From NCBI GenBank assembly GCA_001770775.1, contig MESA01000033.1:142584-206583 (forward strand): DNA of 64,000 bases, written 5' to 3'. Position numbers and translations under genes: made by a program. The number at the start of each line of letters is the position of its first letter. Within the stretch, counting starts at the first letter, position 1. Below, in pieces: positions 20,975 to 29,271 of the stretch. Source of the stretch: Burkholderiales bacterium RIFCSPHIGHO2_12_FULL_63_20 (GTDB lineage: Bacteria > Pseudomonadota > Gammaproteobacteria > Burkholderiales > Burkholderiaceae_C). The notes under the pieces are model-generated. The model ran no database searches and was not told the origin of the DNA. It was given only the letters and a program-made list of their open reading frames with translations.

Positions 20975-21460
20975 TCAGTCGATGAGGCCCATGTCTGGGC
21001 TCATCAACATGCTTTCAATGTCCAGCAAGATCACCATGCGCTCGCCGACCTGAGCCAGGCCACGCATATAGGCGGCGTCGATCGCCGAGGACATCTCGGG
21101 CGACGGACGGATGGCTTCGGCCGGGATCTCCACCACGTCACTGACCGAATCCACCACCGTGCCGATGGTGCGCTGCCCAATGTGCAGCACGATCGTCACG
21201 GTGAACGAGTTGTACTCGGCCGCACTGCATCCAAAACGCAAACGCAGGTCAACGATGGGCACGATGGTGCCGCGCAGGTTGACCACCCCTTTGAGGAAGT
21301 GTGGCGCGTTGGCAATGCGCGTGGGGTTCTCGTACCCACGGATTTCCTGCACCTTCAGGATGTCGATGCCGTACTCTTCATCGCCCAGACGGAAGGTCAG
21401 GTACTCACGCGCCAGATTGGCCTGCGAATTCGGCTGTTCGACCACGCTCAAGCTACCCAT
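20975..21460 (-). CDS. cheW: CheW chemotaxis coupling protein
   Basis: CheW adaptor (161 aa) linking chemoreceptors to CheA at 21497. Motifs: LTFRLGDEEYGIDILKVQEIRGY, FLKGVVNLRGTIVPIVDLRLRFG (canonical NLRG region), and VVDSVSDVVEIP. The ATG at 21460 is chosen because GGAG sits about 8 nt upstream; an in-frame TTG is open five codons earlier. It is the last gene of the cheZ-like-cheY-cheA-cheW run, 36 nt after cheA. No receptor gene follows. Confidence 0.95.
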   Translation of the reverse strand: MGSLSVVEQPNSQANLAREYLTFRLGDEEYGIDILKVQEIRGYENPTRIANAPHFLKGVVNLRGTIVPIVDLRLRFGCSAAEYNSFTVTIVLHIGQRTIGTVVDSVSDVVEIPAEAIRPSPEMSSAIDAAYMRGLAQVGERMVILLDIESMLMSPDMGLID

Positions 21461-21496
21461 GAACACATTCTCCAATCAGATGATTTCGCGCTCAAC

Positions 21497-23665
21497 TCAA
21501 TGGCGCGAGCGGCGCACCAGGCTGCCCACGTCCAGGATCAGTGCCACGCGGCCGTCTCCCATGATGGTGGCGCCCGAGACGTCGTTGACTTTACGGTAGT
21601 TGGTTTCGAGGTTCTTCACCACCACCTGTTGCTGGCCCAGCAGCTCATCGACCAGGAGGGCCACGCGGCCGCTCTCGGCCTCGACCACCACCATGATGCC
21701 GCTGTTGTGCTCCCAGTCGAAGCGAGGCACATCGAACACCTTTTCCAGCTCAATGACGGGCATGTACTCGTCACGCACCTCAACCACGCGGCCGGAACCA
21801 CCAATGGTCTTGATCATCTCAGGGCTGACCTGGAAGCTCTCCACCACCGACGACAGCGGCAGAATGTAGACCTCTTCCCCCACCCCCACACTCATGCCGT
21901 CCATGATGGCCAGGGTCAGGGGAAGGCGCACCGCCACCCGCATGCCGTAACCTTCGGCCGAGTCGATCTCGACAGTGCCGCCCAGGGAGGTGATGTTCTT
22001 CTTGACCACGTCCATGCCCACACCGCGGCCGGACACGTCAGTGACCTCTTCGGCCGTCGAGAAGCCCGGCGCAAAGATCAGGGCCCAGACTTCGGAGTCG
22101 GTCAGTGAATCGGGGGCATCCAGACCCTTTTCGCGAGCCTTGCTCAGCAGCTTCTCGCGCGACAAGCCTTTGCCGTCGTCACGCACTTCGATGACGATAG
22201 AGCCGCCCTGATGCGAGGCCGCCAGAGTGATCGTGCCCTCTTCGGGCTTGCCCTTGGCCAGTCGCTCGGCAGGCATTTCGATGCCGTGGTCGCAGGAGTT
22301 GCGCACGAGGTGGGTCAGCGGGTCGGTGATCTTCTCGACCAGCCCCTTGTCCAGCTCGGTGGCTTCGCCCTGGGTCACCAGTTCGACCTTCTTGCCCAGC
22401 TTGTTGGCCAGATCACGCAGCATGCGCGGGAAGCGGCTGAACACCGTCGACATCGGAATCATCCGGATCGACATGACCGCTTCCTGCAGGTCGCGCGTGT
22501 TGCGGTCCAGGTCTGTCAGTCCGGCCACCAGTTGCTGGTAGACCACCGGGTCCAGGCCACGGCTGTTTTGCGCCAGCATGGCCTGGGTGATCACGAGCTC
22601 GCCAACCAGGTTGATGAGCTGATCGACCTTTTCGACCGACACGCGGATGGTCGAAGCTTCCAGCCCGCCCGCCGGACGATCGGATTTGGGCGCAGCCGGC
22701 TTGGCCGGTGTAGGTGTGCTGGCCTTCGGCGCGGGCGCAGCCGCGACCACCTGGGTGCTGGGCTTTTCCGGCGCACCGGGCGCATTGTCGAAGAAGCCAT
22801 AACCCGCATCAGGAGCGGCCTTGTCAGCCATGGGCGCAGCGGGCGCAGCTTGCACCGGGGCCGGCTCATCGTCGAAGAAACCGTAACCGGGATCGGCCAC
22901 CGGCGCGGGCGCACCGAAGGGCAAGAAGGCCACCTGCTCACGCGAGACGTGGAAGGTGAACAGGTCCAGCAGGTCGGCCTCGGCAGTGCTGGTCACCACC
23001 TTGAAGCGGCGAATGCCGGCCAGCGCAGGGTCGTCGGGCAAGGGCTCGATGGTCCCCAGATCGGTGATTTCCTTGAACAGGTCGATGAGGTTGTCCGCCT
23101 GGCTGGCATCCGACAGGGGCCCGACGCGCAGCTCCACGGTGCGTGGGCCACTGGCCGGGGCGGCCACAGCGACCGGCTCCGGTGTGGGCTCGGGTGCCTT
23201 GACCACCGGCGCCGGGGCGACCGCCGCCGCAGCCGGGGCACCTTCGCCCGCCACCATGGCGCGGATGTGAACCAGCAACTCGGTGGTGTCGAAAGGGTCG
23301 GCGCCCGAACCCTGGTGGCGGCCCAGCATGGCACGCAGGGCATCGCCCGACTGCAAGAGCACATCGACCATGGGCGACGTGGGAATCAACTCGTGGCGAC
23401 GCAGCTTGTCGAGCAACGTTTCCATCTGGTGCGTCAACTCGGCCACATCGCTGAAACCGAATGTCGCGGCCCCCCCCTTGATGGAGTGGGCACAGCGGAA
23501 GATGGCGTTGAGCTCTTCGTCGTCTGCCGCAGTCAGGTCCACGTTCAACAGGAGTTGCTCCATGTTGTCGAGGTTCTCCCCGGCCTCCTCGAAAAAGACC
23601 TGATAAAACTGGCTGAGGTCGATGCCTGCCGAAGCGCTGCTGTTGTCTGTGCTCATCTCTGCCAT
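21497..23665 (-). CDS. cheA: CheA chemotaxis histidine kinase
   Basis: Classical CheA (722 aa). The P1 Hpt domain has phospho-accepting His60 in FRCAHSIKGGAATFG. A Pro/Ala-rich central linker includes a roughly repeated GYGFFD motif (DPGYGFFDDEPAP, DAGYGFFDNAPGA). The P3 dimerisation domain starts near residue 335 (STIRVSVEKVDQLINLVGELVI). The P4 ATPase has HLVRNSCDHGIEMP, RDDGKGLS and GRGVGMDVVKK. The P5 CheW-like C-terminus is present. It autophosphorylates in response to receptors and passes phosphate to the adjacent CheY. The start ATG has AGGAG about 6 nt upstream. Confidence 0.96.
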   Translation of the reverse strand: MAEMSTDNSSASAGIDLSQFYQVFFEEAGENLDNMEQLLLNVDLTAADDEELNAIFRCAHSIKGGAATFGFSDVAELTHQMETLLDKLRRHELIPTSPMVDVLLQSGDALRAMLGRHQGSGADPFDTTELLVHIRAMVAGEGAPAAAAVAPAPVVKAPEPTPEPVAVAAPASGPRTVELRVGPLSDASQADNLIDLFKEITDLGTIEPLPDDPALAGIRRFKVVTSTAEADLLDLFTFHVSREQVAFLPFGAPAPVADPGYGFFDDEPAPVQAAPAAPMADKAAPDAGYGFFDNAPGAPEKPSTQVVAAAPAPKASTPTPAKPAAPKSDRPAGGLEASTIRVSVEKVDQLINLVGELVITQAMLAQNSRGLDPVVYQQLVAGLTDLDRNTRDLQEAVMSIRMIPMSTVFSRFPRMLRDLANKLGKKVELVTQGEATELDKGLVEKITDPLTHLVRNSCDHGIEMPAERLAKGKPEEGTITLAASHQGGSIVIEVRDDGKGLSREKLLSKAREKGLDAPDSLTDSEVWALIFAPGFSTAEEVTDVSGRGVGMDVVKKNITSLGGTVEIDSAEGYGMRVAVRLPLTLAIMDGMSVGVGEEVYILPLSSVVESFQVSPEMIKTIGGSGRVVEVRDEYMPVIELEKVFDVPRFDWEHNSGIMVVVEAESGRVALLVDELLGQQQVVVKNLETNYRKVNDVSGATIMGDGRVALILDVGSLVRRSRH

Positions 23666-23717
23666 GAAGGCTCCTGAATATCGTCGCTGCGCCTTGAATG
23701 GCGGCGCGCCCCAAGGA

Positions 23718-24080
23718 TCAGCGGATCACCTTCTGGATGACCTCGATCAGTTTATTCGGATCAAAAGGTTTGACCAGCCAGCCTGTTGCTCCGGCGGCGC
23801 GGCCGGCCTGCTTCATCTGGTCACTCGACTCAGTGGTCAGGATCAGAATGGGCGTGCTCTTGAACTGAGGGTTCTCGCGCAGTTTCTTGGTCAGGCTGAT
23901 GCCGTCCATGCGAGGCATGTTTTGGTCGGTCAAGACCAGGTCAAAGCTGCGGCCGCCGGCTTTCTCCCATGCATCCTGTCCGTCAACAGCCTCGACGACG
24001 TTGTAGCCAGCGCTCTTGAGCGTGAAAGAAACCATTTGACGCATGGATGCAGAATCGTCGACGGCAAGAATCGAGTGCAT
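23718..24080 (-). CDS. cheY: CheY chemotaxis response regulator
   Basis: Single receiver domain (120 aa): acidic pair in ILAVDDSASMRQMV, phospho-acceptor in LVLTDQNMPRMDG, ILILTTESS and WLVKPFDPNKLIEVI. The DQNMPxMDG phospho-site favours a flagellar-type CheY over PilG/PilH. GGAGAG precedes the ATG. It sits 99 nt after the cheZ-like gene and 52 nt before cheA, all in one direction. Confidence 0.94.
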   Translation of the reverse strand: MHSILAVDDSASMRQMVSFTLKSAGYNVVEAVDGQDAWEKAGGRSFDLVLTDQNMPRMDGISLTKKLRENPQFKSTPILILTTESSDQMKQAGRAAGATGWLVKPFDPNKLIEVIQKVIR

Positions 24081-24179
24081 GTCGCTCTCCGGTGCTTGAA
24101 TGAACAGTGCTTTGTAAGCAATTGATGGATGTTATGACCAGTCAGAGGCTGGCAGGATTTCATCCGGCGGAATATATTT

Positions 24180-24629
24180 TCAGAACAATTCCACCGATCC
24201 TGCGTCCATTTCGTCCTGGGTCACCGGGTTGGGTTTGAGGGGCACGTTTTCGACCACAGCCGCGCCATCAGGGTCGTCGGCCCCCAGGGCATCGCGGGCG
24301 ATCTGGTCGGCACAACTGCGCAGACGCTGATTCGTGTGGGCGATCAACTGGGTGGCCATGTCCTGAAACTGCAGGGCTGTGACTGCCTTGAACAACTTGT
24401 GGCGCACTTCCTGCAGTTCAGGGGTGATCTCATGCCCTCGGTCAATGACCTCGGCCAGCTGCCCTGCGGAGCTGTGGAAGCCTTCGATGAGGGCCAGGCA
24501 GGCATCGTCAAGCAGGCGCTGCAGGCGCTCCAAGTCGGTGGAGGCCGTCATCAGGTGATCCTGCAGGTCGGCCGCGAACAGCAGGGGCATCACCGCAGAC
24601 TGGTTGGCGACGGGATCGTCGAAGCTCAT
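24180..24629 (-). CDS. cheZ: Short CheZ-like CheY-P phosphatase
   Basis: All-helical 149-aa protein. Residues 86-97 (LQFQDMATQLIA) match the CheZ catalytic signature DxxxQ, with Asp90 and Gln94 in place of E. coli Asp143 and Gln147. Long amphipathic helices flank it. The C-terminal peptide TQDEMDAGSVELF follows a Pro/Asp linker and resembles the acidic-hydrophobic CheY-P binding tails of CheZ and FliM. The protein is shorter than E. coli CheZ (214 aa), so it is called CheZ-like. The start at 24629 has GGAG five bases upstream. It is the first gene of the cheY-A-W run. Confidence 0.8.
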   Translation of the reverse strand: MSFDDPVANQSAVMPLLFAADLQDHLMTASTDLERLQRLLDDACLALIEGFHSSAGQLAEVIDRGHEITPELQEVRHKLFKAVTALQFQDMATQLIAHTNQRLRSCADQIARDALGADDPDGAAVVENVPLKPNPVTQDEMDAGSVELF

Positions 24630-24832
24630 CGTGGCTCCACGTAAGCAGGTTGAGGGCTCTTGCACACAGGGCAAACAGATCAATATGTGAGTTGTCGGCG
24701 TATTGTGCCGACGCTTGACACCTGAACAGGCTCCATCATGAGCCGGTTGTTAGAATTTTTCAGTTACAACGGGCACCAAGCCCACGTCGACTCGGTAAAA
24801 CTTGGCGTAAATACAAGGATGGAAGGTTCCCA

Positions 24833-26044
24833 GTGCCAGATCGCTCGCCCGCCCCCCCGGTCTCTGCTGGCGATGTGCCCTCCATGCCGCCACTGCGACT
24901 GAAGGTGTTGCACATCGAAGACAACGAGGCCGATCACGCCCTCGTGGCCATCCACCTGCGCCGTGGCGGCATTGATGCGGACATCCGCCGCATCGACAGT
25001 GAGGCTGAACTCAGTGATGCGCTGTTCGACGACTGGGACCTGATCCTGTGTGACTACAACCTGCCCGGCTACTCCGGGCTGGCCGCGCTGGACAAGGTGC
25101 GCGCACTGGGCAAGTTGGTGCCTTTCATCCTGGTGTCCGGCGAAATTGGCGAGGACATTGCCGTACAGGCCATGCGCAACGGCGCCAACGACTACCTGCT
25201 CAAAAGCAACCTGGCCCGTCTGGCCCCCGCTGCCATGCTGGCCATCGAGGCCAATCGCACCCGCATCGCCAAACAGCGCGCGGATCTGGCATTGAGCCGC
25301 TCGCGTCAGCAGTTGCGCGAGTTGGCGCAGCACTTGCAATCCAGCATCGAGCAGGAACGCGCGGCCATCGCCCGCGAGATCCACGACGATGTGGGGGGAG
25401 CCATGACCGCCGTGAAGTTCGATCTGGCGTGGATCGCTCGCCACGCCCCCAACCCGCAGATCGCCGAGCGCGCGCAGCAGGCTCTGGAGTCGGTGGGACA
25501 CGCCCATGATGCGAGCCAGCGCATCATGCACAACCTGCGCCCAGCCATCCTGGAGCAAGGTCTGGTGCCCGCTCTGCAGTGGATGGCCGACCGCTTTGGC
25601 AAACGCACCGGCATCGAAACCACCTTCCGCGCCAGTCACGAAAAGCCCGACCTGGCATCCGGCGTGCCCCTGGTGGCTTACCGCTTTGCCCAGGAAGCGC
25701 TCACCAACGTGTCCAAGCACGCGCAGGCCACCAAGGTCAGCGTGGACCTGACACAGGCCGGCGGAGTGTTGTCTGTCGAGGTGACCGACAATGGCCGCGG
25801 CCTGAGTGCTGATGACCTGGCCAAGGCCCGATCCTTTGGCATCCGCGGTCTGCACGAACGGGCCGAAACCGTGGGCGGCTGGGTGGACCTCAGCAGCAAT
25901 GCACAAGGCACCAGCCTGATCTTGTCGGTGCCCCTGTCCGGCCCTGAAAATGGCTTCATCGACGCATTGCTGACGGGCTTGCCCGACGATACTGGCATCA
26001 TGGACAACGACCACGACGACCCCACCTCATGGGGCGACCTATGA
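24833..26044 (+). CDS. Cytosolic REC-HisKA_3 hybrid histidine kinase (NarX/DesK class)
   Basis: A 403-aa two-component kinase with the receiver first. The REC domain (about 22-140) has LHIEDNEADH, phospho-acceptor Asp74 in ILCDYNLPGYSG and DYLLKSNL. A coiled coil follows, then HisKA_3 with His184 in AREIHDDVGGAMTAVKFDL, and an HATPase with N box RFAQEALTNVSKHAQA and G boxes DNGRGLS and FGIRGLHERA. No transmembrane or PAS segment is visible, so input probably comes through the receiver. The GTG start has GGAAGG just upstream. It overlaps the next gene by ATGA, so the two form a cognate pair. Confidence 0.9.
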   Translation: MPDRSPAPPVSAGDVPSMPPLRLKVLHIEDNEADHALVAIHLRRGGIDADIRRIDSEAELSDALFDDWDLILCDYNLPGYSGLAALDKVRALGKLVPFILVSGEIGEDIAVQAMRNGANDYLLKSNLARLAPAAMLAIEANRTRIAKQRADLALSRSRQQLRELAQHLQSSIEQERAAIAREIHDDVGGAMTAVKFDLAWIARHAPNPQIAERAQQALESVGHAHDASQRIMHNLRPAILEQGLVPALQWMADRFGKRTGIETTFRASHEKPDLASGVPLVAYRFAQEALTNVSKHAQATKVSVDLTQAGGVLSVEVTDNGRGLSADDLAKARSFGIRGLHERAETVGGWVDLSSNAQGTSLILSVPLSGPENGFIDALLTGLPDDTGIMDNDHDDPTSWGDL

Positions 26045-26670
26045 TCAAAGTCATTCTCTGCGACGACCATGCCCTGATCCGCCGCGGGATCCGCGACACC
26101 CTGTCCGACTCCGAAGACATCGAGGTCGTGGGGGAAGCGGCCGACTATGGCGAGTTACGCGCCCTGTTGCGCGACAAGTCCTGCGACGTGCTGGTGCTCG
26201 ACATCAACCTGCCCGGTCGCAGCGGCCTGGATGTGCTGCACGTGCTCAAGGAAGAAGGCAGCACGCTGCGGGTGCTGGTTGTGTCGATGTACCCCGAAGA
26301 CCAGTACGCAATGCGTGCCTTGAAGGCCGGCGCCTCCGGCTACCTGAACAAGGGCAGCGACGCGGCCCAGATCGTGGCGGCCGTGCGCACCGTGGCGCAG
26401 GGCAAGAAGTACGTCACGCCCGAGATGGCGCAGATGCTGGTGGACAACCTGACCACCCCCACGCAGGAAGATGCCCACCAGAAGCTGTCAGATCGCGAAC
26501 TGCAGACCCTGGTGATGATCGCCTCTGGCAAGCGGCTGTCGGACATTGCCGAGCAGTTGCTGCTCAGCCCCAAGACGGTGAGCGTCTACCGGGCGCGGGT
26601 GCTGGAAAAGCTGGGCTTGACCAACAACTCCGAACTCACGGTGTACGCCATCCGCAACGGTTTGGTCTAA
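26041..26670 (+). CDS. NarL/FixJ-type response regulator
   Basis: DNA-binding regulator (209 aa). Receiver: VILCDDHALIRRG, phospho-acceptor Asp54 in VLDINLPGRSG, and Lys in GYLNKGSDAAQ. The C-terminal LuxR-type helix-turn-helix (about 146-205) contains LSDRELQTLVMIASGKRLSDIA and KTVSVYRARVLEKLGL. The ATGA overlap with the kinase marks it as the kinase's partner. The target genes are unknown. Confidence 0.94.
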   Translation: MIKVILCDDHALIRRGIRDTLSDSEDIEVVGEAADYGELRALLRDKSCDVLVLDINLPGRSGLDVLHVLKEEGSTLRVLVVSMYPEDQYAMRALKAGASGYLNKGSDAAQIVAAVRTVAQGKKYVTPEMAQMLVDNLTTPTQEDAHQKLSDRELQTLVMIASGKRLSDIAEQLLLSPKTVSVYRARVLEKLGLTNNSELTVYAIRNGLV

Positions 26671-26724
26671 GCCCTGCCTGATCCCCATCCCGCCTCCGAG
26701 CCTCCCGGCCCGAAGCCGTGGCGA

Positions 26725-29214
26725 TCACTCGATGGGGGTCAGCTTGGCCACGCTCAGCATCAGCCACTTGGTGCCGTGGCGCCCGAAGTTGACCTGCACG
26801 CGCGCGTCGGCGCCATTGCCTTCGAGCGTGAGGATCACGCCCTCACCGAACTTGTTGTGGAAAACCGACTGGCCGACCTTGAAGCCCGCCTCGGACTTGG
26901 CCTGCGCCATGGCCTTGGGGATCGGCGCGGTGAGGTCTTTGAAAGACTCCTCGCGTTTGCCGTAGCCACCTTGGGCCTGCCCGCCATAGCCGCCGCGGCT
27001 GCCGCCCGCCGCCCCTGAGGCACCACCACCGCGCCAGGGCTGGGCGCCCGCCCCCACCACCGAACCCAGGCCCTTGCCGCTGGACCAGGCATCCTGGTAC
27101 GAAGCGGCAAAGCCTGAGCCAAAGCCTTGGTTGCGCGGCGTGAGCCACTTCAGAGCGCCTTCCGGCAACTCATCCAGGAAGCGACTCTTGATGTTGTAGC
27201 GGGTCTGTCCATGCAGCATGCGCGTCTGGCAGAAGCTGATGTGCAAACGCCGGCGCGCACGGGTGATGGCCACGTACATCAGGCGGCGTTCCTCCTCCAG
27301 ACCCTCGGTCGAGGTCGCGGAGTTCTCGTGCGGAAACAGCCCTTCCTCCAGTCCACTGAGGAACACGTTGTTGAACTCCAAGCCCTTGGAGGCGTGGATG
27401 GTCATCAACTGCACCGCATCCTGGCCGGCCTGCGCCTGGTTGTCGCCCGCTTCCAGCGACGCATGGGTCAAGAAGGCCAGCAGCGGCGAGATGATCTCGC
27501 CCGTTTCGGCATCCGGCAGCATGTCCACCGAGGCCACGGCGGCAGGCAAACCCACGGCGATGGCGCCCGCAGGCTCGTCCACCGGCAGCGCCACAGCGTC
27601 CTTGCCAAAGCCCTCCTGGGTCACGAAGGCCTCGGCGGCGTTGACCAGTTCGTCCAGGTTCTCCAGGCGATCCTGGCCTTCCTTTTCGTTGCGATAAAAC
27701 TCGCGCAGGCCCGAGGTCTCCAGCACATGTTCGATGATCTGGCGCAGTGTCAGGCCTCGCGTGGCCTCACGCATGGCGTCCACCAGGGCCACAAAGCCCT
27801 GCAGGTTGGCGCCGGTCTTGCCGGGAACCGCGGTCACGCTTTGAGTCAGGCTGCGCCCGCTGGTGCGCGCGGCGTCCTGTACCAGCTCCACGCTGCGCGC
27901 GCCAATGCCGCGGGTCGGGAAGTTCACCACCCGCAGGAAACTGGTGTCGTCGTTGGGGTTCTCGATCAGGCGCAGATAGGCCAGCGCGTGCTTGACCTCG
28001 GCCCGCTCGAAAAAGCGCAGCCCGCCGTACACCTTGTAGGGCACGCCAGCGTTGAACAGCGCCGATTCAATCACCCGCGACTGTGCATTGCTGCGATAGA
28101 GCACCGCCACCTCGTGCAGGGGCTGGCCTTCGCGCTTGAACTGACGGGCCTCGTCCACCACCCACTGTGCCTCGGCATAGTCGCTGGCGGCTTCAAAGAT
28201 GCGAATGGGCTCGCCCAGGCCCTCGTCTGTGCGCAGGTTCTTGCCCAGCCGCTGGCCGTTCTGTGCGATCAGGGTGTTGGCCGCATCCAGGATGTGCCCA
28301 TGGCTGCGGTAGTTCTGCTCCAGCTTGACGACCTTCTCGACCCGGAATTCCCGCTCGAAGTCGGCCATGTTGCTGACCTGGGCGCCACGGAAGGCATAGA
28401 TGCTCTGGTCGTCGTCGCCCACGGCAAACACGCTGTTGCCGGTGAGCGCCGGGTTGCCAGCAAACATCTTCAACCACATGTACTGCAGGCGGTTGGTGTC
28501 TTGAAACTCGTCGACCAGGATGTGCTTGAAGCGGCGCTGGTAATGCTCACGCACCTCGGGGTGGTCGCGCATGATCTCGTAGGTGCGCAGCATCAGCTCG
28601 GCAAAGTCCACCACACCTTCGCGCTGGCACTGGTCTTCGTAGGCCTGGTAGACGGCCAGTTGCATACGACCCAGTTCGTCGCGCGGCGCCAGGTCCTTGG
28701 GACGTTGCCCCGCATCCTTCGCATTGGCGATGAAATAGCTGGTCTGCTTGGGCACGCACTTTTCTTCGTCAAACTTCAGCGCCTTGATGATGCGTTTGAC
28801 GGCCGAGAGCTGATCTTGGGTGTCCAGAATTTGAAACGCCTGCGGCAAACCGGCCAGCTGCGCATGCGCGCGCAAAAAGCGGTTGCACAGACCGTGGAAA
28901 GTGCCGATCCACATGGCCCGCGTGTTCACCGGTAACATGGCAGAGAGGCGTGCCTGCATCTCTTTGGCGGCCTTGTTGGTGAAGGTCACGGCCATGATGC
29001 CAGCTGGTGAGACCTGCCCCGTCTGCAACAACCAGGCGATGCGCGTGGTCAGCACCCGCGTCTTGCCCGATCCGGCGCCCGCCAGGATCAAAGCGGGCCC
29101 CGGTGGCGCCGTGACGGCGGCCAACTGCTCCGGGTTCAACCCGGCCAGTAAAGGAGAGGTGGCCCCTGAGGCCACTGGGGAAGTCAAACCGGGGGTCGCG
29201 CTGTGCTCAATCAT
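26725..29214 (-). CDS. uvrD: UvrD-family DNA helicase II
   Basis: Superfamily 1A 3'-5' DNA helicase (829 aa) of mismatch and nucleotide excision repair. The Q motif LNPEQLAAVTAP is followed by Walker A AGAGSGKT (45-52), DExx in LVDEFQDT, motif III GDDDQSIYAFRGA, LEQNYRS, QLMTIHASKGLEF and VAITRARRRLH. A Gly-rich linker leads to a C-terminal Tudor-like domain (KFGEGVILTLEGNG) typical of UvrD/PcrA. That tail and the overall length favour UvrD over Rep. It is convergent with the NarL-type regulator. Confidence 0.95.
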   Translation of the reverse strand: MIEHSATPGLTSPVASGATSPLLAGLNPEQLAAVTAPPGPALILAGAGSGKTRVLTTRIAWLLQTGQVSPAGIMAVTFTNKAAKEMQARLSAMLPVNTRAMWIGTFHGLCNRFLRAHAQLAGLPQAFQILDTQDQLSAVKRIIKALKFDEEKCVPKQTSYFIANAKDAGQRPKDLAPRDELGRMQLAVYQAYEDQCQREGVVDFAELMLRTYEIMRDHPEVREHYQRRFKHILVDEFQDTNRLQYMWLKMFAGNPALTGNSVFAVGDDDQSIYAFRGAQVSNMADFEREFRVEKVVKLEQNYRSHGHILDAANTLIAQNGQRLGKNLRTDEGLGEPIRIFEAASDYAEAQWVVDEARQFKREGQPLHEVAVLYRSNAQSRVIESALFNAGVPYKVYGGLRFFERAEVKHALAYLRLIENPNDDTSFLRVVNFPTRGIGARSVELVQDAARTSGRSLTQSVTAVPGKTGANLQGFVALVDAMREATRGLTLRQIIEHVLETSGLREFYRNEKEGQDRLENLDELVNAAEAFVTQEGFGKDAVALPVDEPAGAIAVGLPAAVASVDMLPDAETGEIISPLLAFLTHASLEAGDNQAQAGQDAVQLMTIHASKGLEFNNVFLSGLEEGLFPHENSATSTEGLEEERRLMYVAITRARRRLHISFCQTRMLHGQTRYNIKSRFLDELPEGALKWLTPRNQGFGSGFAASYQDAWSSGKGLGSVVGAGAQPWRGGGASGAAGGSRGGYGGQAQGGYGKREESFKDLTAPIPKAMAQAKSEAGFKVGQSVFHNKFGEGVILTLEGNGADARVQVNFGRHGTKWLMLSVAKLTPIE

Positions 29215-29271
29215 CCGGGAATTCTAGGCGCCCTGCCGCCAACGCCCGCACAGACAGTCCCCAGAGCGCAC

